DNA from: Burkholderiales bacterium
Lineage (GTDB): Bacteria; Pseudomonadota; Gammaproteobacteria; Burkholderiales; Burkholderiaceae_C
Reading direction: 5' to 3'
NCBI GenBank assembly: GCA_947448955.1
Contig: CANFPU010000018.1
Coordinates: 1 to 40,169, forward strand
Length of the DNA stretch: 40,169 nt
In this document: positions 15,600 to 23,820 of the stretch, piece after piece
Numbering within the stretch: the stretch's first letter is position 1
Layout: every line of letters begins with the position of its first letter
Notes under the pieces: model-generated
Database searches by the model: none
The model's input: only the letters and a program-made list of their open reading frames with translations
Told to the model about the DNA's origin: nothing
Position numbers and translations under genes: made by a program

Positions 15600-15618
15600 T
15601 CGCCGCGCTCCAAGCCGT

Positions 15619-17016
15619 TCAAAGCGTGCGCTGTCGCGCCAGCGGCGGATTGCGCGCGAAGTAGCGGCGAATGCCGGTGTGCAGCGCATCGACCAGCTTG
15701 TCCTGGTAATCGTCTTCTCGCAGCCTGGCTTCTTCCTCCGGGTTGGAGATGAAGGCGGTCTCGACCAGGATGCTGGGGATGTCTGGTGCCTTGAGCACCG
15801 CGAAACCGGCTTGCTCGACGCTACGCTTGTGCAGCGCACCGACCTGGCCAATCAAGGCCAACACCTCGCGACCGATGCGCAGGCTGTCCTTGATCTGGGC
15901 CGCTGTGCTCATGTCCATCATCGCCCGCAGCACCTGGGCATCTTTGACAGCGCCCAGGTTGACGCCGCCCACGCCGTCAGCAGCGTTCTCCTTGTTGGCC
16001 ATCCAGCGGGCTGCGGCACTGGTCGCGCCGGTCTCTGACAGCGCGAACACCGAGGCGCCGCGTGCCGCAGGGGTCAAGAACGCATCGGCATGGATCGAGA
16101 CGAACAGGTCGGCCTGGACTCGTCTGGCTTTGCGCACCCGTTCGTGCAGTGGTACGAAGAAGTCGGCGTCCCGCGTGAGCATCGCCCGCATCCCGGGCAC
16201 GCTGTTGAGTCGGTCGCGAAGCTTGAGCGCCACGGCCAGCACCACGTCTTTTTCTCGCAACCCGGTCGGGCCGACCGCGCCCGGGTCTTCACCGCCGTGG
16301 CCTGGGTCGATGGCCACGATCACCAGGCGGTCGATGCTGCGTTGTTCTTCGGCCGCCAGCGTCGTCGGCGCGGGACTCGCCAGCGGGGCAGACGTCACCG
16401 ATGGCGTCGCTGTACTGTGCCGCTCGATCGGCGTTTTTGACGTGGACGTGTTGGCGAGTGGACGCTCGATTCGGCCGATGAACTCACCCAGCGCGTCTTG
16501 AACATTGCGCACAGCCAGCGCCTCCGCGCGCTCGCGCTCATGGATCAGCGTGGCCAACGGATCCAGTGCTTCGGTCGGGTACAGGTCCAGCACCAACCGA
16601 TGCTGGTAGGCCGCGACCGGCGCGAGCGTGAACTGCTGCGGTGCCACCGCCTGTTTCAGATCCAGCACCAGCCGCACCACGCGTGGCAGATTCTGGCCCA
16701 CCCGCAACCCGGCGATGAACGGATCATCGGCCCGCACCTTGCCCACCAGTTCGCGCAGCGCGGCGCTCAGTTCCAACCCGTCGATGTCGATCACCAATCG
16801 GGGCGGGTTGTCGGTGAGGAACTGTCGCGCCGATAAGGGCTGGTCACTCTCGATCGTAACCCGGCTGTACTCGGCCGCTGGCCACAGGCGCACCGCGACG
16901 ATGGAGGCGCCGAGCGCCAACTCAGCCCGACCTAGGCTCAGCGCCAGCGCGCCCTGGCCCAGCGTTCGCAGTGCCGCTCGGCGACCTTTGCGGCAGTGCC
17001 TGCTGGTCGGTTTCAT
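15619..17016 (-). CDS. amiC: N-acetylmuramoyl-L-alanine amidase AmiC
   Basis: 465 aa periplasmic zinc amidase that cleaves septal peptidoglycan during daughter-cell separation. Seen: a Tat-like N-terminal signal (KGRRAALRTLGQGALALSLG, about 10-29), an AMIN domain for septal targeting (about 38-147), a Ser/Thr/Pro-rich linker (about 185-225), and an Amidase_3 domain (about 230-455) with zinc ligands His240 (IDPGHGGEDPGA), Glu255 (LREKDVV) and His309 (SIHADAF), and the catalytic Glu in LVETAFISNPEEE. The segment between helices in the amidase domain (about 325-370) would be the EnvC/NlpD-regulated blocking region. Its ATG overlaps the tsaE stop (ATGA), the common tsaE-amiC arrangement of proteobacteria, implying coupled translation. 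Confidence 0.96.
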   Translation of the reverse strand: MKPTSRHCRKGRRAALRTLGQGALALSLGRAELALGASIVAVRLWPAAEYSRVTIESDQPLSARQFLTDNPPRLVIDIDGLELSAALRELVGKVRADDPFIAGLRVGQNLPRVVRLVLDLKQAVAPQQFTLAPVAAYQHRLVLDLYPTEALDPLATLIHERERAEALAVRNVQDALGEFIGRIERPLANTSTSKTPIERHSTATPSVTSAPLASPAPTTLAAEEQRSIDRLVIVAIDPGHGGEDPGAVGPTGLREKDVVLAVALKLRDRLNSVPGMRAMLTRDADFFVPLHERVRKARRVQADLFVSIHADAFLTPAARGASVFALSETGATSAAARWMANKENAADGVGGVNLGAVKDAQVLRAMMDMSTAAQIKDSLRIGREVLALIGQVGALHKRSVEQAGFAVLKAPDIPSILVETAFISNPEEEARLREDDYQDKLVDALHTGIRRYFARNPPLARQRTL

Positions 17017-17507
17017 GCCGACAGGGCTCGCAACAGGCCTCGTCCGCGTTCGGTCAGTGCCTGAATCCGCACCTGTCGGCGCTGTTCGTCGATCGGCTCA
17101 ATGTCGATGCGTAGGTCGGCCACCGGCAGCAGCCCCGCGGCCTTGTCGGCCCATTCGGCGATCTTGAGGCCCTTGCTGGCGAAGATTTCACGAAAACCCG
17201 CGTCCAACCATTCGCGCGGGTCGTTGAAGCGGTAGAAGTCGAAATGCGCCGCCTCGCTGCCATCGGCCAGCGCATGCGGCTCCATCACGGTGTAGCTGGG
17301 GCTCTTGATTCGACCGTTGACACCCAGTGCGCGCAACAGGTGGCGCACCAATGTGGTTTTGCCTGCGCCCAGCGGCCCTTGCAGCTCGATGAACGCCTCT
17401 GAAATGGCCGGGCGGGCAGCGAGCGCTCGGGCAAATGCTTCGCAGTCAGCCTCATCGGCCCAGACGATGCGGTGGCTTTCTAGAATCAGCCCATGGTCAT
17501 CGGTCAA
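17013..17507 (-). CDS. tsaE: tRNA t6A-modification ATPase TsaE
   Basis: 164 aa P-loop ATPase needed with TsaB, TsaC and TsaD to make N6-threonylcarbamoyladenosine at tRNA position 37. Seen: Walker A GPLGAGKT at 44-51, KSPSYTVMEPH (switch-like segment), HFDFYRFNDPREWLDAGF, and IAEWADKAAGLLP, all typical. The only in-frame start that keeps the whole domain is TTG at 17507; no ATG or clear ribosome site is present, so translation may be weak. This start overlaps the 5' end of the divergent queG reading frame by 15 bp. Downstream amiC is coupled through ATGA. The partner gene tsaD lies in the same window at 20820. Confidence 0.95.
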   Translation of the reverse strand: MTDDHGLILESHRIVWADEADCEAFARALAARPAISEAFIELQGPLGAGKTTLVRHLLRALGVNGRIKSPSYTVMEPHALADGSEAAHFDFYRFNDPREWLDAGFREIFASKGLKIAEWADKAAGLLPVADLRIDIEPIDEQRRQVRIQALTERGRGLLRALSA

Positions 17508-18692
17508 GGTCTTGGTCAGTGGGAAGGTGGGGGGGCGGCGCAGGCCACGAACGTCTTGGGTCTGGCGTCCGCGCAGAACGCGCTGGTTCCAGACCTACAA
17601 GTGCTGTGGCCGCAGTTGCAAGCCTGGGCTAGCGAGCTGGGATTCTCCCAGATCGGGGTGGCTGACGTCGATCTTCAATCCGCCGAGCCCGGGATGATGG
17701 CTTGGCTGGCAGCAGGCTTCCAGGGTGACATGGCATACATGGCCGCGCATGGTTTGAAGCGAGCTCGTCCGGCCGACCTGCTGCCGGGCACGCTGAGGGT
17801 GATCACAGCGCGGATGGATTACCTGCCGGCCTCGGCGCCGCCAGCCAGCGCCGGCGATTGGCAGACCTTGGTGTTTGATCGACTGGCCGATCCACAACAA
17901 GCCGTGGTCTCGCTCTACGCGCAAGGCCGCGATTACCACAAGGTATTGCGCCGGCGGCTGCAGCAACTCGCCGATCGGCTGCAACAGGCGGTCGGTCGCG
18001 ACGGCCCGGCAGGGCGGTCAGGCCATCGCGTCTTCACCGATTCGGCGCCGGTGCTCGAGGTTGAACTGGCCCAGCGCAGCGGCATCGGCTGGCGCGGCAA
18101 GCACACGTTGCTGCTGTCGCGCGAGGCCGGGTCGATGTTCTTCCTCGGCGAGATCTTTACCGACCTGGCGCTGCCAGTGACCGCGCCGGTCACCGGCCAC
18201 TGCGGCCATTGCACGGCCTGCATCAGCGCCTGCCCGACTGGGGCAATCGTCGCACCTTACCGGCTCGATGCGCGGCGTTGCATTTCGTACTTGACCATCG
18301 AGCATGAGGGTGCGATTCCGGTCGAATTCCGTGTCGCGATGGGCAATCGGATCTACGGTTGCGACGATTGCCAGCTGGTCTGCCCTTGGAATAAATACGC
18401 TCGCCGCAGCCCACTGCACGATTTCGACACCCGCGAGCCGCTCGGCCACGCCACACTGTTGCAGCTCTGGGCTTGGGACGAGGCCACCTTCCTGCGCCAG
18501 ACCGAGGGCAGTGCGATACGTCGGATCGGACTGCAGCGTTGGCGTCGCAACCTGGCGGTGGCGCTGGGCAACGCGTTTCGCGAGACTGGCGACGCTGCGC
18601 TGGCATCGGTCCTTGCGCAGCCGGAGTCGGACACGCTGGTGGCCGAGCACATGGCCTGGGCGCTGGCCCAGCATGGGCCGGTCGCTGGATGA
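17493..18692 (+). CDS. queG: Epoxyqueuosine reductase QueG
   Basis: Cobalamin- and Fe-S-dependent enzyme for the last step of queuosine synthesis at tRNA position 34. Seen: ASELGFSQIGVADVDL, LVVxxxYY-type segment YAQGRDYHKVLRRRLQQLA, FTDSAPVLEVELAQRSGIGWRGK split across the cobalamin-binding domain, then two clustered Cys motifs, CGHCTACISACPTGA and CDDCQLVCPWN, that hold two 4Fe-4S clusters. From ATG 17493 the protein is 399 aa, but the first about 36 residues do not resemble the family; a GTG at 17601 starting near VLWPQLQAWASELG would give about 363 aa. The true start is therefore uncertain. Divergent from tsaE; followed by a CoA-transferase gene 56 bp on. Confidence 0.95.
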   Translation: MVIGQGLGQWEGGGAAQATNVLGLASAQNALVPDLQVLWPQLQAWASELGFSQIGVADVDLQSAEPGMMAWLAAGFQGDMAYMAAHGLKRARPADLLPGTLRVITARMDYLPASAPPASAGDWQTLVFDRLADPQQAVVSLYAQGRDYHKVLRRRLQQLADRLQQAVGRDGPAGRSGHRVFTDSAPVLEVELAQRSGIGWRGKHTLLLSREAGSMFFLGEIFTDLALPVTAPVTGHCGHCTACISACPTGAIVAPYRLDARRCISYLTIEHEGAIPVEFRVAMGNRIYGCDDCQLVCPWNKYARRSPLHDFDTREPLGHATLLQLWAWDEATFLRQTEGSAIRRIGLQRWRRNLAVALGNAFRETGDAALASVLAQPESDTLVAEHMAWALAQHGPVAG

Positions 18693-18748
18693 ACGAAGAT
18701 GTGCAGGAATTTCAGCGAATTCACCCAGCATCGAGAGGAAACAACAAC

Positions 18749-20044
18749 ATGTCAGTTCAAGCCCAATACCTGCAAAAACGCGTGTCCGCGGCCGACGCGA
18801 TGCGCCAACTGCGCGATGGCGACGCGATCGTCGTTTCGACCGGTGTCGGCGAGCCGCCCAGCTTGCTGACAGCGCTTTCAGAACAGCGGCTCGATTTTCA
18901 TGGCATCAGGGTGTCCCAGGTTCTGGCGATGCGCAACTATGCTTATCTGGACCCGGCGACGGTCGACCATGTCCGCAATGTCGCGTATTTTTATGGCGGC
19001 GCCACCCGCGCTGGCGGGCAGGCGGGCTGGGTCGATTTCATCCCGAATTACTTCTCTGAGATCCCGGCCCAGATCGAGCGTGGCCAGATTCCCGCTGACG
19101 TGGTGTTCGCGATGGCTTCGAGCATGGACTCGCATGGCTACTTCGCGATCAGCTTGGGCGCTGACTACACGATGGCGGCGATCGCCAAGGCGCGTGCAGT
19201 GGTGCTTGAGGTCAACCCCAACGTGCCATTCGCCTATGGCAACTGCCATGTCCACATTTCTCAGGTCAGCGCGCTGGTCGAGAGCAGCGACCCGGTGCTC
19301 GAAGTCGGCTTGCCCAAGATCGGCCCCGTGCAGCAGGCCATCGGCAGGCAGGTCGCTGACCTGATCGAGGACGGGTCGACCTTGCAGATCGGCTACGGCG
19401 GCATCCCCGATGCGGTGGTGATGCAGCTCACGCACAAACACGATCTGGGCATCCACACCGAGATGATCGGAGACGGCATCATGACCTTGGTTGAGAGCGG
19501 TGCGGTGACCAACCGCCGCAAGAACTACTTGCCCGGCAAGATGATTGCGACCTTCGCATTGGGCTCGGCCAAGCTCTACCGTTTCATGGACCGCAATCCG
19601 GCGCTGGAGATTCACCCGGTCAATTTCACCAACGACCCGATGCTGGCGGGCCGCAACGACAACCTGGTGGCGATCAACGCCAGCCTTCAGGTGGACCTGC
19701 TGGGCCAATGCGGCTCCGAAAGCCTGGGTCACCTGCCTTACTCGGGCACCGGCGGACAGTCGGATTTCGTCCGCGCAGCCAACCGCTCGCGCGGTGGCAA
19801 AGCCTTCATCGTGGTGCCATCGACCGCCAAGGGCGACACCATCTCCCGCATCGTCCCGGTGCTCTCGCCAGGCACCCACGTCAGTACCAGCAAGAACGAT
19901 GTCAACTATGTCGTCACCGAGTACGGCGTGGCGCAGTTGCGCGGCAAATCGGCGCAGCAGCGCGCCCGCGAACTGATCTCGATCGCCCACCCAATGTTTC
20001 GCGAGGAACTGACCGAGCAGGCCCGGCGCATCAACCTGATCTGA
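18749..20044 (+). CDS. Acetyl-CoA hydrolase/4-hydroxybutyrate CoA-transferase family protein
   Basis: 431 aa class I-type CoA-transferase. ATG at 18749 has GAGAGGAA upstream, about 8-9 nt; longer in-frame starts fall inside queG. Seen: DGDAIVVSTGVGEPPSLL near the N-terminus, QIGYGGIPDAVVMQLTHK, and LGIHTEMIGDGIMTLVESG in which Glu238 has the same number as the catalytic glutamate I recall for Clostridium 4-hydroxybutyrate CoA-transferase; further GTGGQSDFVRAA and ISRIVPVLSPGTHVSTSKND, the CoA-binding C-terminal region. The enzyme likely swaps CoA between acetyl-CoA and a short acid such as 4-hydroxybutyrate, propionate or succinate; the sequence does not settle which. It is followed convergently by the phosphatase-fold gene (18-bp gap). 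Confidence 0.92.
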   Translation: MSVQAQYLQKRVSAADAMRQLRDGDAIVVSTGVGEPPSLLTALSEQRLDFHGIRVSQVLAMRNYAYLDPATVDHVRNVAYFYGGATRAGGQAGWVDFIPNYFSEIPAQIERGQIPADVVFAMASSMDSHGYFAISLGADYTMAAIAKARAVVLEVNPNVPFAYGNCHVHISQVSALVESSDPVLEVGLPKIGPVQQAIGRQVADLIEDGSTLQIGYGGIPDAVVMQLTHKHDLGIHTEMIGDGIMTLVESGAVTNRRKNYLPGKMIATFALGSAKLYRFMDRNPALEIHPVNFTNDPMLAGRNDNLVAINASLQVDLLGQCGSESLGHLPYSGTGGQSDFVRAANRSRGGKAFIVVPSTAKGDTISRIVPVLSPGTHVSTSKNDVNYVVTEYGVAQLRGKSAQQRARELISIAHPMFREELTEQARRINLI

Positions 20045-20062
20045 TGGCAGACCCGCCGATGA

Positions 20063-20731
20063 TCAGGTGTAGGTGACCCAGTCGGCGTGCTCGTCGGCCT
20101 CCAGATGCGGCAGCGTGTTGTAGCTCAGCAGCATGTGGCGCTTCGGGTTGAAGACAAACTCGGTGACCGCGCTGTTGCGCAGCCGCATGTTGAGCTCGAC
20201 CGTGGTGGCTGGTGTGGTGCCCAGCACCTGACCCACCGCGGTGGAGATCGGTCCACCGCTTGAGACCATCAACACCTCGCCCTCGCAGTGCGCACGGACA
20301 TGGTCTAACGCTGCTGCCACGCCCGCCCGGAAATCTACATAGCTCGGCATGCCTCGTGGCTCGGTCTGGCCTGCCATCCAAGCCGCCAGTCCCTCACGCA
20401 GCACGCGAAAATGTTGGCGGTATTGCTCAGGCGTGTCGGGCTTGGGCAGCGCTTGTGGGTGGATGGCGCTGATCACCGCATGGCTGTCGTACTCGTTCAG
20501 GCCTGGCCATTGCAACGCCGGTTGGTTCAGGCCCAGTCCGGCACTGATGGCGTCCAAGCTCTGGCGCTGACGCATCAAAGTGCCGCTGACCAGCGTGCTG
20601 AAGCGCCTGCCTTTGGCGCGGAAATACTCGCCCAAACGCAAGCATTGGCGCTGACCCAGAGGGCTGAGTTGATCGTAGTTGGCGGCGCCGAACGATGCCT
20701 GGCCATGTCGCACAAGGTAGAGGGTTCCCAT
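20063..20731 (-). CDS. Histidine phosphatase (PGM-like) family protein with second catalytic His replaced
   Basis: 222 aa member of the branch-1 histidine phosphatase superfamily. Start ATG 20731 gives MGTLYLVRHGQASFG; the RHG catalytic motif is intact, as are the Arg in SGTLMRQRQSLD and Glu in WPGLNEYDS. The C-terminal motif, normally VSHGG with the second catalytic His, reads LMVSSGGPIS, so His is Ser. I cannot tell whether the protein is a slow phosphatase or a binding protein; no substrate is suggested by neighbours (convergent CoA-transferase, divergent tsaD with an 88-bp gap). Cytoplasmic, no signal peptide. Confidence 0.9.
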   Translation of the reverse strand: MGTLYLVRHGQASFGAANYDQLSPLGQRQCLRLGEYFRAKGRRFSTLVSGTLMRQRQSLDAISAGLGLNQPALQWPGLNEYDSHAVISAIHPQALPKPDTPEQYRQHFRVLREGLAAWMAGQTEPRGMPSYVDFRAGVAAALDHVRAHCEGEVLMVSSGGPISTAVGQVLGTTPATTVELNMRLRNSAVTEFVFNPKRHMLLSYNTLPHLEADEHADWVTYT

Positions 20732-20819
20732 GATGTGATTGTGGCCACTCAGGGCTTCAGGCTTTGTCGCCGCAGTGACCTGGGCCGCGCCGACGCAGCG
20801 GCCACTACACTCGCTCGCG

Positions 20820-21884
20820 ATGAACGTGCTGGCTTTCGAGTCTTCCTGTGATGAAACCGGCGTGGCGCTGGTCAGTACCCAGGCCGTGGGCCGACCCAAG
20901 CTGCGGGCGCACGCCTTGTACAGCCAGGTGCAGATGCACGCAGCCTACGGCGGTGTGGTGCCTGAATTGGCTTCGCGTGACCACATCCGACGCGCGCTGC
21001 CGCTGACCCGCCAGGTTCTGCGAGAGGCCGGTGCGACGTTGGCAGAGGTGGATGTGGTGGCTTTCACCCGCGGGCCAGGGCTGGCAGGTGCGCTGCTGGT
21101 CGGCGCTGGTGTGGCTTGTGCGCTGGCGGCTGCGCTGGGAAAGCCCACCCTGGGCGTGCACCACCTGGAAGGGCATTTGCTGTCGCCGTTTCTATCGACC
21201 GATGCGCCCGAGTTTCCGTTCGTGGCGCTGCTGGTCTCAGGGGGGCACACCCAACTGATGCGGGTCGATGCGGTAGGGCACTACACCTTGCTGGGTGAGA
21301 GCATCGATGATGCGGCCGGTGAAGCCTTCGATAAATCGGCCAAGTTACTGGGTTTGGACTATCCCGGGGGTCCGGCGCTGGCGCGGCTGGCGGTGCAGGG
21401 CCGGGCCGACGCTTACTCGCTGCCCAGGCCTTTGCTGCACAGCGGCAATCTGGATTTTTCGTTCGCCGGACTGAAGACCGCCGTGCTGACCCAGCATCGC
21501 AAGCTAGGTTCGTCGCCAACCGCTGAGCAGTTAGCCGATCTGGCGGCCAGCACCCAAGCCGCCATCGTCGAGGTGCTGGTCACGAAATCATTGGCCGCAC
21601 TCAAATCCTGTGGGTTGCAACGGTTGGTGGTCTCAGGTGGTGTGGGCGCGAACACGGAACTGCGCAGGCAACTCAATGAAGCCACCGCCCGTCGCGGACT
21701 TCGGGTGTATTACCCCGAGCTGGAACTGTGCACCGACAACGGCGCGATGATCGCTTTGGCTGCCGCAATGCGTCTGCAAAGCGGCGTGGCCAAGGCGTCG
21801 ATGGACTATGCCTTTGACGTACGGCCTCGCTGGCCACTCGACCAGATTGACCAGATCGACCGGGTCATCCCGGTCGGCGCCTGA
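20820..21884 (+). CDS. tsaD: tRNA threonylcarbamoyltransferase TsaD
   Basis: 354 aa ASKHA-fold metalloenzyme that transfers the threonylcarbamoyl group to A37 of ANN-decoding tRNAs, in complex with TsaB and assisted by TsaE. Start at 20820 gives the standard [18 protein letters not shown]. Seen: [33 protein letters not shown], the metal-binding HxxxH as His115/His119 in [39 protein letters not shown], and the C-terminal [11 protein letters not shown] and [14 protein letters not shown]. Length is normal for the family. Its stop directly abuts the stop of the convergent Hsp20 gene. Confidence 0.98.
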   Translation: MNVLAFESSCDETGVALVSTQAVGRPKLRAHALYSQVQMHAAYGGVVPELASRDHIRRALPLTRQVLREAGATLAEVDVVAFTRGPGLAGALLVGAGVACALAAALGKPTLGVHHLEGHLLSPFLSTDAPEFPFVALLVSGGHTQLMRVDAVGHYTLLGESIDDAAGEAFDKSAKLLGLDYPGGPALARLAVQGRADAYSLPRPLLHSGNLDFSFAGLKTAVLTQHRKLGSSPTAEQLADLAASTQAAIVEVLVTKSLAALKSCGLQRLVVSGGVGANTELRRQLNEATARRGLRVYYPELELCTDNGAMIALAAAMRLQSGVAKASMDYAFDVRPRWPLDQIDQIDRVIPVGA

Positions 21885-22337
21885 TCAGCTGATACTGAGC
21901 TTCTTGGGCTGCGCAGAACTCCGCTTCGCCAGCACCAATGTCAACACGCCATGGTCCATTTTGGCGTTCGACTCGGCCTGATCCACCTCCATCGGCAACA
22001 TGAAGCTGCGCGCGTAGGTGTTGGCTGAGCGTTCACTGTAGACCACGCGTTCACCGTCTTTTTTCTCCTCCTCGCGCGCACTGGCGGCTTCCAGCATCAC
22101 GCGCCGACCATCAATCGAAATCTTCACATCCTCCTTGCCCATACCCGGCAAATCGATCTTGATCGTGTAACCGTGCTCGGTTTCGGCCACATCCAGCGCT
22201 GGGCTCCGAATGCCGATGTTTGGGCCTTTCTCGGTGCTCACCGGCGTGAGGACTCGATCAAAGAAACTGTCATCGAACATGCGGTCAAACGAGCGTGCCA
22301 ACTCTGCGTTGCTGCGTGTCATGGGGACGAAGAACAT
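21885..22337 (-). CDS. Small heat-shock protein (Hsp20/alpha-crystallin family)
   Basis: 150 aa ATP-independent holdase chaperone. ATG at 22337 has AAGGAG 8-9 nt upstream. Seen: a short N-terminal arm (MFFVPMTRSNAELARSFDRM), an alpha-crystallin domain of about 90 residues beginning SPALDVAETEHGYTIKIDLPGM, the IDGRRVMLEAASARE strand, YSERSANTYARSFMLPMEVD, and MDHGVLTLVLAKR carrying the G-x-L motif, then a short tail (PKKLSIS) that contains an I/L-x-I-like end for oligomer contacts. A sigma-32-like promoter and a 15-bp palindrome lie upstream, so heat induction is likely. Divergent from the aminotransferase; convergent and abutting with tsaD. Confidence 0.96.
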   Translation of the reverse strand: MFFVPMTRSNAELARSFDRMFDDSFFDRVLTPVSTEKGPNIGIRSPALDVAETEHGYTIKIDLPGMGKEDVKISIDGRRVMLEAASAREEEKKDGERVVYSERSANTYARSFMLPMEVDQAESNAKMDHGVLTLVLAKRSSAQPKKLSIS

Positions 22338-22379
22338 GCTGAACTCCTTACAATTTACGGTGGTTAAAACTTGCTGCGA

Positions 22380-22394
22380 GTCTTGAAACAAGAC
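22380..22394. promoter_or_regulatory. 15-bp perfect palindrome in the Hsp20 5' leader
   Basis: GTCTTG-AAA-CAAGAC, two 6-bp arms around a 3-nt loop, 43-57 nt upstream of the Hsp20 ATG. If transcription starts just after the predicted sigma-32 -10, this lies at the very 5' end of the mRNA, where it could form a stabilising hairpin; on DNA it could be an operator. The sequence shows only the symmetry. Confidence 0.6.
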
Positions 22395-22404
22395 CCGTGT
22401 GATG

Positions 22405-22433
22405 GAATTGGATCCGGCGGCAGGCATTTCAAG
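22405..22433 (-). promoter_or_regulatory. Sigma-32-like heat-shock promoter for the Hsp20 gene
   Basis: On the minus strand a perfect CTTGAAA (22433-22427) is followed, after 14 nt, by TCCAATTC (22412-22405), a partial match to the sigma-32 -10 consensus CCCCATNT. Its position about 70-95 nt upstream of a small heat-shock gene fits. The -35 is strong, the -10 only fair. Confidence 0.6.
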
Positions 22434-22515
22434 CGTCTGATATTTGCGATCGATCAAGGTGTTGATCGGCACTGGCGGGCGAGAGGTTTTCAGGCTTCGA
22501 AGGAGCAAGTCCGAA

Positions 22516-23667
22516 ATGCGTGAAGCGATTGGCCGGCTGCCAGGCAGCCAGATCCGGGAGGTTGCCAACGCCGGTTTGGGAATCCCCGATGTGCTGGCTT
22601 TTTGGTTTGGCGAAAGCGACGAAGTCACGCCCGAATCGGTACGTTCTGCGGCGGCCGAGTCGTTGCTGCGCGGCGAGACCTTCTACAGCCACAACCTGGG
22701 CTTGGCCGAACTGCGCGAGGCTTTGCGTGCCTACACAGCCGGTCTGCATGGTGACCCTGGGCCAGATCGGATCGTGGTCACTTCGTCGGGGGTCACGGCG
22801 CTGATGACGGCGATGCAACTGCTGATCGATCCCGGGGACGAGGTGGTGGTGGTGGCGCCGGTCTGGCCCAATTTGCCAGCGCAACCCGAGATCCTCGGCG
22901 CGCGGGTGGCTCGGGTGCCGCTGGCGCCCGACAGTTCGGGCAATTGGCGCCTTGACTTGCAACGATTGATCAGCGCCGTGACGCCAAGCACCGGCTTGCT
23001 TCTGCTCAATGCACCCAATAACCCCACCGGGTGGACCATGACGCGCGACGAGCAGCGCATGCTGCTCGAGCATTGCCGTCGAACCGGGACCTGGATCGTT
23101 GCCGACGAGGTTTACGACCGGGTCTGGTTTGGTGTCGGTCGTGCTGCACCGAGTTTCCTTGACATCGCCAGCCCGCAAGATCGATTGGTGGTGGTGCACA
23201 GCTTTTCCAAGAGTTTTTTGATGACGGGCTGGCGGCTGGGTTGGCTGGTGCTGCCAGCTGGCCACCTGGATGCAGTGGGCAAGCTGATCGAGTTCAACAG
23301 CTCTTGCGCACCGGTTTTCGTTCAGCGCGGTGGTTTGGCAGCACTGGGCATCGCTGAGGAATTTGTGCCGCAACTGGTGGCTCGGCTCAAGCTCGGCCGG
23401 GACACACTGTGCCCGGCGCTTGCGGCTTTGCCGGGCGTTCTGTCTGGCACGCCGCTGGGCGGCATGTATGCATTTTTTCGAGTGCCTGGGGCCGACGATT
23501 CCCTGGCCTTTGCCAAGCGTCTGGTGGCGGAACAAGGACTGGGACTGGCGCCAGGTGCGGCGTTTGGTGCCGAGGGTGAAGGCTGGCTGCGCTGGTGTTT
23601 TGCGTCACGGGACCCGGCGCGTTTGTTGGCCGGTGTCGGAAGGCTTAGGCAGGCCATGGGTTTATAA
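22516..23667 (+). CDS. PLP-dependent class I/II aminotransferase
   Basis: 383 aa fold-type I aminotransferase of the aspartate-aminotransferase superfamily. Seen: GESDEVTPESVRSAAAESLL, ETFYSHNLGLAELREAL, VTSSGVTALMTAMQLLIDPGDEV, NAPNNPTGWTM (substrate carboxylate and PLP contacts), VADEVYDRVWF with the PLP-pairing Asp, and the Schiff-base Lys in HSFSKSFLMTGWRLGWLV. ATG at 22516 (MREAIGRLPGSQIREVA) is chosen, with AAGGAG about 11 nt upstream; an earlier in-frame TTG would run into the Hsp20 promoter. The amino donor cannot be predicted. The stop codon overlaps a TATAAT that may serve rpsO. Confidence 0.93.
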   Translation: MREAIGRLPGSQIREVANAGLGIPDVLAFWFGESDEVTPESVRSAAAESLLRGETFYSHNLGLAELREALRAYTAGLHGDPGPDRIVVTSSGVTALMTAMQLLIDPGDEVVVVAPVWPNLPAQPEILGARVARVPLAPDSSGNWRLDLQRLISAVTPSTGLLLLNAPNNPTGWTMTRDEQRMLLEHCRRTGTWIVADEVYDRVWFGVGRAAPSFLDIASPQDRLVVVHSFSKSFLMTGWRLGWLVLPAGHLDAVGKLIEFNSSCAPVFVQRGGLAALGIAEEFVPQLVARLKLGRDTLCPALAALPGVLSGTPLGGMYAFFRVPGADDSLAFAKRLVAEQGLGLAPGAAFGAEGEGWLRWCFASRDPARLLAGVGRLRQAMGL

Positions 23668-23668
23668 T
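23663..23668 (+). promoter_or_regulatory. Candidate -10 box (TATAAT) for rpsO
   Basis: A perfect TATAAT overlaps the aminotransferase stop codon, 150 bp before rpsO. No good -35 is found 16-18 bp upstream, so the promoter call rests on the -10 and position only. The 150-bp leader that follows could host the S15 autoregulatory site known in other bacteria, but no match is claimed. Confidence 0.4.
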
Positions 23669-23820
23669 TCGCGGGTTTTGCGCAAGATCCTGTAGGGATT
23701 GGTTGCGTGAAGCAGGCACGGCGCGGGTTGGTTTCACTCGCGACCGCAAGTTCATATTGGAAACCGCCTCTGGCATTGATGGTCAGGTGTGGCGGCTTTC
23801 CCCTAAGCAAAGGAAACACC

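Noticed and set aside
22429-23535. A 368-codon minus-strand frame across the aminotransferase gene
   Set aside because: Composition is that of a shadow frame and the aminotransferase has all PLP motifs.
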